IMG/VR virus record: IMGVR_UViG_3300017991_000022
Location: 1-49,834 of that record
From: a virus
Length of the DNA stretch: 49,834 nucleotides
Strand: one strand, 5' to 3'
Position 1 is the first letter of the stretch. Each line of letters begins with the position of its first letter. A program made the translations under genes and the position numbers. The notes below the pieces were generated by a model. That model was not told where the DNA came from. It saw only the letters and a list, made by a program, of their open reading frames with translations, and made no database searches. This document shows positions 40,103 through 46,163 of the stretch, one piece after another.

Positions 40103-40366
40103 TCACCCCTTGATAGCATAGTGCAGATGTTCAATAAGCTCAGGCAGTTTTTCTTCTTCTGCTCTGTTGAGGATAAGATGCCAAGCTGCCTCACGAATCC
40201 TCTCGCCAGCGTTAATCCTTTTACCCATCTCCCGCAGACGCTCGTTCTTTTCCTCGATACGTTTTTCGAGAATGTCGATGACCCTCAGAATATCTTCTTG
40301 CCCCATAGACATATCGAGCTGCTTCTTGACGTTCTCAATGAATCTTTCTGTTTCTGTTCCAAACAT
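40103..40366 (-). CDS. Coiled-coil protein, 87 aa
   Basis: Behind AAAGGAGTGACACATG, starting MFGTETERF. Mostly helix with a heptad (ILRVIDILEKRIEEKNERLRE). The upstream ribosome-site block is repeated at 45348 with the same first codons (MFG). Function unknown. Confidence 0.55.
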   Translation of the reverse strand: MFGTETERFIENVKKQLDMSMGQEDILRVIDILEKRIEEKNERLREMGKRINAGERIREAAWHLILNRAEEEKLPELIEHLHYAIKG

Positions 40367-40377
40367 GTGTCACTCCT

Positions 40378-40500
40378 TTATCTTTGTTTCCATACATCCC
40401 AAAACATAAATAATGCAACAGCACCATACATTAAAATAACTGTTGTCATAATAACACAGAAATAAATAATACCAACAAACTTCAATAGAGTTAGTATCAT
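40378..40500 (-). CDS. Single-pass membrane mini-protein, 40 aa
   Basis: MILTLLKFVGIIYFCVIMT and a second hydrophobic stretch, ending FMFWDVWKQR. The ATG overlaps the DNA polymerase stop as TGATG, so it would be coupled to polymerase translation. A membrane span is clear; function unknown. Confidence 0.5.
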   Translation of the reverse strand: MILTLLKFVGIIYFCVIMTTVILMYGAVALFMFWDVWKQR

Positions 40501-42341
40501 CAGTGTGTCTCCGCCCAATTATAACCAATCTTGTATTCTCCGTCAAGCGGAATACGTAGGTCGTAATACTTCCCCGCCCGCTTGATACACTTAACACTAA
40601 GCTGACCAAAGCTCTCAGCATAGTCAGGCTTGGACTCGAACTGGTGTTCATCGTGGACCCATACAACCTGTGCCCAGTCTCTACCATACTCGATACCAGT
40701 GAGCCTTCTCATTTCCTCGTGCCACATACGCAGCCAGCGTTTACACACAATAGCTCCGGCACTCTGGAGATACAGGTTTAGAACCAGATGGTCCGAGCGA
40801 ACTGGTAACATCCTACCATCCAAAGCTTCAATCTGCCCACCCGATGCTGCTTGGGTAGCGAATTGTTTAAGTTCCCTGAGACCTTTAATACCGTCATAGA
40901 AGCGATTAATTATGTTGCGGGCCTCATTGAACCCACACTTACACGTTGTCGCAATAGCGGGCAAGCCAGCCCCATAGATGAAGGCGTATATGAACGTCTT
41001 GGCCATGTCTCTGGAGGCCAAACCCGCAGCTTCTTGGTTAGCAGTATGAACATCACCCTCAAGAACTATCTCTTTATACCTACCACCATCGTATGGTTCC
41101 AGATAGTGGGCCAGCATTCGTAGCTCCAGACCGCTGGCATCACAACCTACCAGAACCATATCCTCTGAGGGAAGGAAGCATTCTCTGAACTGCTTCTCGT
41201 CCTTTGGTATCTGACCGAGGTTCGGAGAGGAGTGGCTAGCTCTGTGGCTGACTGTTCCCAAGGTGTTGACCCCACCATGAATCCTGCCCTCTGGTGTAAC
41301 GCATTTCAGTAGGGCGTTATCGCCATCAGCCAGTTGGCCGAGGTGTTTTGATAACGTGAGGTATCGAGCCAGAGCCGGAGCCTCCTCAAAAGGCAGAGCA
41401 TCCATAATCTCTTCGTCAAGTTTTGGATTACCCTTATCGGTCTTATGCTCTGGCTTCCAGTCATATTTCTCTATGAACCTATCGACAATCTGCTTACGTG
41501 AGTTGGGGTTAAAGGGAACCTCTTTGAACTTCAATGGACCCGGCTGAAGTTTATCCTTGTAATGAGCCATTACCCGCCCGGTCTTACCAATCTTTTTTAA
41601 AAGAGCGGTCTTGGTGGTGTCTTTGTACATCATCCCACTTATCTCCACGAAGTAGTATTGTGGAGTTTTCAAATATTCTTTAGTCGGCGGGAAAATGGTT
41701 TGGAGGTTTTCTTCGAGGGTGTCTTTCTCTTTGCGGAGCTGCTTCTCATACGTGCGAGCGATGTCTGCGTTAAAGCGGAAGCCTCGTTCAATCTGTAGCT
41801 GGATATCTGCTGCCAGTACGTGTTCAAGAAGCATTCCGTCACGGGGAAAGGGTAGCTTCATAAGATGGGCGAAGAGCTTCATGGTTAGTGCTACGTCATT
41901 AGCACAGTACTCCATCATCTCAGGCGTGAATTCTTCCCACGCCCCATCTTCTTTGCCATACTCACCTTTATGAAAGTTAAGCCTGTGGCCCCACGCCTCT
42001 AAGGAGTGAGACCCAATCAGGCTCTTCGGGTATTCATCTGTTCTTTTAACATCACACAGAGAAATGTCTGGATACAAGAACTGACTCATCAGTAATGTAT
42101 CTACAATCTTCTGCTCCGGTCTTGGCTGCCAGCCGTGTATCTTCTTGAGAACTGGCAGGTCATAGCCAATGATGTTATGACCAATAAGATACTCTGCTTC
42201 TTCCAGTTCTTTGAGATAGTCTTGACTCTCCTGAGCCTTATGGCGAGAGCATCCTTTCTCATGTGCTGTACAAACGCACCAGATGGTATCGACCTCCGGC
42301 ATCAGTCCGTTCGTTTCTATATCAAAGAATAGTTTACGCAT
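40500..42341 (-). CDS. T7-type family A DNA polymerase with 3'-5' exonuclease
   Basis: 613 residues. Exo I FDIETNG with D7 and E9; Pol motif A VGCDASGLELRMLAHYL, motif B MAKTFIYAFIYGAG, motif C VWVHDEH (HDE at 563-565). In motif B the position equivalent to E. coli Phe762 is Tyr (KTFIYAFIYG), as in T7. Somewhat shorter than T7 gp5. No thioredoxin-binding loop was recognised. It replicates the genome together with the distant DnaB and SSB. Confidence 0.93.
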   Translation of the reverse strand: MRKLFFDIETNGLMPEVDTIWCVCTAHEKGCSRHKAQESQDYLKELEEAEYLIGHNIIGYDLPVLKKIHGWQPRPEQKIVDTLLMSQFLYPDISLCDVKRTDEYPKSLIGSHSLEAWGHRLNFHKGEYGKEDGAWEEFTPEMMEYCANDVALTMKLFAHLMKLPFPRDGMLLEHVLAADIQLQIERGFRFNADIARTYEKQLRKEKDTLEENLQTIFPPTKEYLKTPQYYFVEISGMMYKDTTKTALLKKIGKTGRVMAHYKDKLQPGPLKFKEVPFNPNSRKQIVDRFIEKYDWKPEHKTDKGNPKLDEEIMDALPFEEAPALARYLTLSKHLGQLADGDNALLKCVTPEGRIHGGVNTLGTVSHRASHSSPNLGQIPKDEKQFRECFLPSEDMVLVGCDASGLELRMLAHYLEPYDGGRYKEIVLEGDVHTANQEAAGLASRDMAKTFIYAFIYGAGLPAIATTCKCGFNEARNIINRFYDGIKGLRELKQFATQAASGGQIEALDGRMLPVRSDHLVLNLYLQSAGAIVCKRWLRMWHEEMRRLTGIEYGRDWAQVVWVHDEHQFESKPDYAESFGQLSVKCIKRAGKYYDLRIPLDGEYKIGYNWAETH

Positions 42342-42693
42342 TTAAGCCCCCTTCATTTTCTCGTATTATATCAGAAGGGTCAAATGGTGTCCAGTAAATT
42401 TCGTAAACTATGCTGTCAGATAAAGCCTCAAACTTGTGGAATACATCCGGGCATACGAAGGTACTACCGCTATCAAATAACACCTCGGAAGCCACTTGTC
42501 CACCCCTCCACCGTAGTATGCGGACAGACCCGGTTTCCACGTAGAAGAAGTTGAACTTATGTTTGTGCTTGTGTTTAGAACAATACCCGCCTTGTTTAAT
42601 TTCAATCCGGTGTACCTCGACATTATCGTTACCAAAAATGCGTTGCGTCAAGCCCCAAATCTTTTCCTGTTTGTTACCTATCTGTTCTATCAT
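42334..42693 (-). CDS. Cupin-fold protein, 119 aa
   Basis: Start at MIEQIGNKQEKIWG (42693). GGYCSKHKHKHKFNFFYVETGSVRI ... FHKFEAL is a double-stranded beta-helix cupin with clustered His metal ligands. It overlaps the polymerase start by 8 bases. Possibly a sugar or small-molecule enzyme; a host-surface role is only a guess. Confidence 0.65.
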   Translation of the reverse strand: MIEQIGNKQEKIWGLTQRIFGNDNVEVHRIEIKQGGYCSKHKHKHKFNFFYVETGSVRILRWRGGQVASEVLFDSGSTFVCPDVFHKFEALSDSIVYEIYWTPFDPSDIIRENEGGLNA

Positions 42694-42694
42694 G

Positions 42695-43078
42695 TCAATC
42701 TTCACCAATCCCTTCTCTTTCCCACTGCTCAAGTGCCATCATAGCTCTGGCTGCAAAGTGAGATAGCTCTTCGGACATCCAATCCAATTTTTCCAACTCG
42801 TCAGCAGGATAGTCGTCATTGCCATTGCCATCCACTCTTGGGCCACCATTGCGAAGAGTAAGGAAGTTCTCCAGATGTTCTCCAGCATGGTCAAGGTTAC
42901 TCAGACAGGATATCTTATACCAGTTCGGGCTGCCATCTTCCTCACGTGGGTATTTAATACGCCCCTCAGCCATTACCCCGCTAACTATCCGCAGAGCGAT
43001 AGGAGGAACTTCCGTTATCCTACCAAATATCTTTGACTGCTTGCCACCCTTGCTGTTGACAATAATCTCTTCACTCAT
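42695..43078 (-). CDS. dATP/dGTP diphosphohydrolase-like (DUF5664 / MazZ-like)
   Basis: 127 residues from MSEEIIVNSKGGKQ (43078). The PPIALRIVSGVMAEGRIKYP ... NWYKISCLSNLDHAGEHLENFL ... EELSHFAARAMMALEQWE pattern matches DUF5664 dATP/dGTP diphosphohydrolase N-terminal families, called MazZ-like in Z-genome phages. Here no PurZ or DatZ was found, so ordinary purine-pool control is more likely. Longer frame to 43255 is less likely. Confidence 0.6.
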   Translation of the reverse strand: MSEEIIVNSKGGKQSKIFGRITEVPPIALRIVSGVMAEGRIKYPREEDGSPNWYKISCLSNLDHAGEHLENFLTLRNGGPRVDGNGNDDYPADELEKLDWMSEELSHFAARAMMALEQWEREGIGED

Positions 43079-43290
43079 CTTTTTCTCCTTAGTTTTTCCC
43101 AGCCACAGACAGTCAGGTATAAAATCCCCAGCCCTACTAGTATCAATAGCAAGATAGCGATAGGTATCCAGAATGGAGCCAGCACCCACCACCATGACCA
43201 GTTGATAACGCCTATCAGTCTGAGTACCACGAATGCTACAGTCAGCAGTTCGCATACTCCCAAAACAGGTCCACTACTTCCCTTACTCAT
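43075..43290 (-). CDS. Two-pass membrane protein, fragile-X-F type, 71 aa
   Basis: Two hydrophobic segments with WSWWWVLAPFWIPIAILLLIL, resembling transmembrane fragile-X-F phage proteins. Starts near the coiled-coil gene stop and overlaps the DUF5664 start by 4 bases. Role unknown. Confidence 0.6.
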   Translation of the reverse strand: MSKGSSGPVLGVCELLTVAFVVLRLIGVINWSWWWVLAPFWIPIAILLLILVGLGILYLTVCGWEKLRRKR

Positions 43291-43504
43291 CTTTATCTCC
43301 TGTTATTTTGTGAATTTTCACCATCGTGTGGTTGGTTCTATCAATAGCACGTCTAAGAACATCTCGCTTGTCCTCAAGCTTCACTATGGTTGCTGTGATG
43401 TCACTTCTTTCCCTAGACATCTCTTCACGGGCACGGCCCAGTTCTTCAAACATAGCCTCAAACTTGCCAATGATTTTCTCAGCTCTCTTAATACCTCTGC
43501 TCAT
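43283..43504 (-). CDS. Coiled-coil protein, 73 aa
   Basis: Behind AGAGGTGACACATG. Heptads throughout (AEKIIGKFEAMFEELGRARE, IVKLEDKRDVLRRAIDRT). Overlaps the next gene by 8 bases. Function unknown. Confidence 0.55.
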   Translation of the reverse strand: MSRGIKRAEKIIGKFEAMFEELGRAREEMSRERSDITATIVKLEDKRDVLRRAIDRTNHTMVKIHKITGDKDE

Positions 43505-43513
43505 GTGTCACCT

Positions 43514-43873
43514 CTAAAATCTTTTACCATGTTTGTTACCACGAGTCTCATTAAAGGTTGCCTTATCTGCGAGAACACTTCCAATATCAATCCTCAATGC
43601 ACCACAGAGGTCCAATAGCCATATCATAGTATCAGCCAGCTCTACCTCGAAGTTGGTGCGGGCAGGGCAGTGTTCATCACATGCATTCAATCCACGTTTA
43701 CGCAACCCCTCGTAAGCCTCGCCAAGTTCACTGACAGCAGACATGAGCTTGCGGATGATAACGTCATCAGTGACCCCATCTTCCCAAAAGCCTCTGCGTT
43801 CTGCTGATTGGTGGAGAGCTGCCGAAAGGACAGTCAGCTCACGTTTAAGGTTGGTGTTATTCCATACACTCAT
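43514..43873 (-). CDS. MazG-like nucleotide pyrophosphohydrolase
   Basis: 119 residues. MSAVSELGEAYEGLR (ExxE-type) and FEVELADTMIWLLDLCGALRIDI with the second acidic pair are the MazG helix motifs; HGKRF ends it. Hydrolyses NTPs/dNTPs or ppGpp-like substrates. Coupled by ATGA to the small gene upstream. Confidence 0.8.
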   Translation of the reverse strand: MSVWNNTNLKRELTVLSAALHQSAERRGFWEDGVTDDVIIRKLMSAVSELGEAYEGLRKRGLNACDEHCPARTNFEVELADTMIWLLDLCGALRIDIGSVLADKATFNETRGNKHGKRF

Positions 43874-44040
43874 GTTGTGCCCTCAGTTTTTTCGTAATAA
43901 TACTTCTGTGGGTCATTACCTTTTATCTGACCCCGCTTCATTGGACGGTGCTTATGTTTGTAAGCTTCCCAGTCATCCTGCGTCCACGCCGGTCTGTTTA
44001 GACTTTCCGGGTTCGACAGAATTATCTCGTCCTTTTCCAT
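43870..44040 (-). CDS. Small nested protein, 56 aa
   Basis: Starts MEKDEIILSNPESLNRPAWT, then KHKHRPMKRGQIKGNDPQKY and ends in YYYEKTEGTT. It overlaps the deoxyribosyltransferase-like gene by 68 bases in another frame, and its stop and the MazG start share ATGA. Composition and coupling suggest a real gene. Confidence 0.5.
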   Translation of the reverse strand: MEKDEIILSNPESLNRPAWTQDDWEAYKHKHRPMKRGQIKGNDPQKYYYEKTEGTT

Positions 44041-44494
44041 GTTCCATCTCCAAATACAAGCCGGTTTTCAAGAAGGTATCCTCGAACTCTTGGTGGCTCT
44101 TAAAGATACCGGTGGTAAATTGTCTAAGCCAAGGATGCTCATGGTGTCCGTTGTCACAGACACAGAGCGTCAAGGTTCTTGGGTTCCGTTGGTTGAGCCG
44201 TGAGATTGTCATCTCAATGATAGTACCAATAGAGAAAGCATTGGTTACATAAGCCAAGAGGTTGTAGTTACAAACCTTCTCAATCAAACCAATGTCTCGC
44301 TGTACTATTGTCAGAGGGTCGAACTGGTAACGCTCCAACCGGCCTTCATCAATACCAACTACCTCATCACGCTCGACATCATAGAAGGGATTGATAAGCT
44401 CAAAGCCCGGATACTTCTTTTCCATCTCCAGCTCCCACTGACGAAGCTTGTGACGTGTATCAAATGGGTGTGCTAAGTACATCTTCATTGCCAA
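43973..44494 (-). CDS. Nucleoside 2-deoxyribosyltransferase-like protein
   Basis: 173 residues. MKMYLAHPFDTRHKLRQWE, then INPFYDVERDE, DIGLIEKVCNYNLLAYVT and SIGTIIEMTISRLN (GTxxE with the catalytic Glu) match nucleoside deoxyribosyltransferase folds. It may exchange bases on deoxynucleosides or break glycosidic bonds. The C-terminal region (GRDNSVEPGKSKQTGVDAG) is overlapped by the nested gene. Confidence 0.7.
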   Translation of the reverse strand: MAMKMYLAHPFDTRHKLRQWELEMEKKYPGFELINPFYDVERDEVVGIDEGRLERYQFDPLTIVQRDIGLIEKVCNYNLLAYVTNAFSIGTIIEMTISRLNQRNPRTLTLCVCDNGHHEHPWLRQFTTGIFKSHQEFEDTFLKTGLYLEMEHGKGRDNSVEPGKSKQTGVDAG

Positions 44495-44784
44495 TCCTCC
44501 GCCTCATCTTTAGCTAGAATCAAAGCAGCACCAAGAGCTGTGCGGATAACTTCCTTCTGTAAGTCTATCCACTGAGCATTCTTCTTATTAAGGGCTTTGA
44601 GTTTGAGGTTAACCGCATTAAGCAGTGACAGAAGTTCCTCGGTCCGAAGTTCATCAATAAGCTGGTTGAATACCTCATCGTGCTTGCCATCCAGAAGGTT
44701 GTTGACCACAAAGGTTATCTCTTCTTCTGTCTGGTTGATGAGAGCGAACTTAACCTTTTCTAATGCATTAGATATATCACTCAT
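44485..44784 (-). CDS. Hypothetical helical protein, 99 aa
   Basis: Start at MSDISNALEKVKFAL (44784), overlapping the lipoprotein stop by 8 bases; a longer frame to 44811 is less likely. Leucine-rich helices (FVVNNLLDGKHDEVFNQLID). No family recognised. Confidence 0.55.
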   Translation of the reverse strand: MSDISNALEKVKFALINQTEEEITFVVNNLLDGKHDEVFNQLIDELRTEELLSLLNAVNLKLKALNKKNAQWIDLQKEVIRTALGAALILAKDEAEDWQ

Positions 44785-45025
44785 CTGTTTCTCCATACAT
44801 ACCATCGACAATCAACTGCAGGGTTTCGTTGGCTACTTCCAAGCCAGCCTCGCACGCCCTCTGGTCACCGTTCTGACAGCGGGTGTTCAGCTCGTCCACA
44901 AGGATAGCAGCCTTCTCAATCTCTGCTCTATACTGGGGTGTAGCATTGACCTGTGAGCAACCACTGATGATACTAACACCACCCATACCAAAGATTACGA
45001 TTCCAATAATAAGATTTCTCATCAT
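44777..45025 (-). CDS. Lipoprotein, 82 aa
   Basis: MMRNLIIGIVIFGMGGV followed by SIISGC, a lipobox with Cys23 (I-S-G-C). After cleavage, a short Cys- and acid-containing domain remains (ELNTRCQNGDQRACEAGL). Candidates: o-spanin partner of 38045-38266 or a superinfection-exclusion lipoprotein. Confidence 0.7.
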   Translation of the reverse strand: MMRNLIIGIVIFGMGGVSIISGCSQVNATPQYRAEIEKAAILVDELNTRCQNGDQRACEAGLEVANETLQLIVDGMYGETDE

Positions 45026-45348
45026 CCATTCTCCTTTTGTTTTTCTACCAGCTTCTTCTCTTCAAGCTCTCTCTTCTCGGCCAACTTTTCACTGGCCACT
45101 GAGATGTGAGCATTAAGGACGTTACGAATAACCGCAAGACGCTTTAGATATTCTTCAGTCTCCTCTACACTCTCAAGGTCGTAGGCGTAGCTAGCAAAGA
45201 GAATACTGTCGCTACCATCGGAGAGACCAAACTCAAATTCTAAATCCCCATCTTCGTCTGCAGTGACCAAAGCTCTAACCGCATCGAAAGTTTTCTCATT
45301 GAGCCAGAGCTTGGTACTGTGTAGCACCTTACTGTAATTCCCAAACAT
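45022..45348 (-). CDS. Hypothetical protein, 108 aa
   Basis: Starts MFGNYSKVLHSTKLW behind AAAGGAGTGACACATG. Acidic middle (DEDGDLEFEFGLSDGSDSI) and C-terminal coiled coil (SEKLAEKRELEEKKLVEKQK). The ribosome site and first codons match 40366. No family recognised. Confidence 0.55.
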   Translation of the reverse strand: MFGNYSKVLHSTKLWLNEKTFDAVRALVTADEDGDLEFEFGLSDGSDSILFASYAYDLESVEETEEYLKRLAVIRNVLNAHISVASEKLAEKRELEEKKLVEKQKENG

Positions 45349-45351
45349 GTG

Positions 45352-45720
45352 TCACTCCTTTATCTTTTTAAATTCTTGTTGTAAGAACTGCTTGAGTGTA
45401 ATCCACTCGCCTTTTTCTGTCAAGAGTTTTTCGTCTTTGAACCAGCCCAAAACCTTTTCGAGTACCTCGACATGCTTACGGAACTTCTTAATATATTGAG
45501 GACTCCTACCAGCGAACTCCCCCATAGCATCCATAAACTCCTCGCCGTAGTAATCACGGCTGTTCCAGTACTCATTGAGAAGTTTAAGGCTTGAAAAGGC
45601 ACGAGTCTGCAGACCACAGCCCATGCATACCCGCCAAACTAGACCGGTAGCTGGGTTGCTTTCTGTGACAAGGTTTGTGCTGCCACAATAAAGACATGGT
45701 AGTAATTCTTCTTTCTGCAC
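45352..45720 (-). CDS. Lar-like restriction-alleviation zinc ribbon protein
   Basis: N-terminal LLPCLYCGSTNLV ... VWRVCMGCG, Cys9/12 and Cys32/35, followed by LLNEYWNSRDYY, matches Lar-family zinc ribbons (P-CxxCGS...CxxCG...WN-R). The C-terminal part is a helical, Lys-rich extension. Lar in E. coli reduces Type I restriction; here this is inferred. Confidence 0.65.
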   Translation of the reverse strand: MQKEELLPCLYCGSTNLVTESNPATGLVWRVCMGCGLQTRAFSSLKLLNEYWNSRDYYGEEFMDAMGEFAGRSPQYIKKFRKHVEVLEKVLGWFKDEKLLTEKGEWITLKQFLQQEFKKIKE

Positions 45721-45722
45721 GA

Positions 45723-46058
45723 TTAACCTCCCATAATCTCAAGGACTTTATCGTACACGGCTTGAGCGAGATGATAGTCATAGTCATCTTTGGAGACAGG
45801 TTTAACTTCCTTCTCCAGAATCTCTCGCCAATCAGGTGTGCCGGTCAGCGTTGCAGCATCAAGCGGACCGTAACAAGAACAGTGACCAAGGTTTTCTACA
45901 CCGTAGTTACCATCCTTGAGCTTGTAGAACATAATGCCTGAGCCTTCCCATGAACCAATCTCATAGGCGTACACAGCCCATTCTACGTTGTTAATACCAT
46001 CCCAGTCGTAGTCACTTAGTTCATCTGGACCGACCTTGTGTAATACCATAGGTTCCAT
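45723..46058 (-). CDS. Hypothetical protein, 111 aa, first gene of right module
   Basis: Behind GAGGTGAAATT, starting MEPMVLHKVGPDEL. YDWDGINNVEWAVYAYEIGS and GHCSCYGPLDAATL; mixed alpha/beta. It is the first gene downstream of the strong promoter, the position often taken by host-takeover genes. No family recognised. Confidence 0.55.
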   Translation of the reverse strand: MEPMVLHKVGPDELSDYDWDGINNVEWAVYAYEIGSWEGSGIMFYKLKDGNYGVENLGHCSCYGPLDAATLTGTPDWREILEKEVKPVSKDDYDYHLAQAVYDKVLEIMGG

Positions 46059-46091
46059 AATTTCACCTCATGTGTTAAAAAGTTTGGGCTG

Positions 46092-46120
46092 ATTATAGGC
46101 TCAGCCCTAGCCTTTGTCAA
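46092..46120 (-). promoter_or_regulatory. Perfect-consensus sigma70 promoter with operator-like repeat
   Basis: Minus-strand TTGACA (46115-46120), exactly 17 bases, TATAAT (46092-46097). Inverted GGGCTGA/TCAGCCC (46086-46092, 46101-46107) spans the -10. It drives the right module (46058 to 38226) and looks repressible. Confidence 0.9.
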
Positions 46121-46158
46121 GAGCCTTACGGCTCTGTCGTCAGCTCGCATCGTGCGAG
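46120..46158 (-). terminator. Twin hairpins after the giant adhesin gene
   Basis: AGAGCC-TTAC-GGCTCT (46120-46135) and CTCGCA-TCG-TGCGAG (46144-46158) lie between the adhesin stop and the promoter. Neither has a strong T-run. They may end adhesin transcripts or insulate the promoter. Confidence 0.45.
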
Positions 46159-46163
46159 TTGGG

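Noticed and set aside
42695-43078. MazZ-like protein as a sign of 2-aminoadenine DNA
   Set aside because: No PurZ (succinyl-aminoadenylate synthase) or DatZ-like HD hydrolase was seen; DUF5664 proteins are common in phages with normal DNA.
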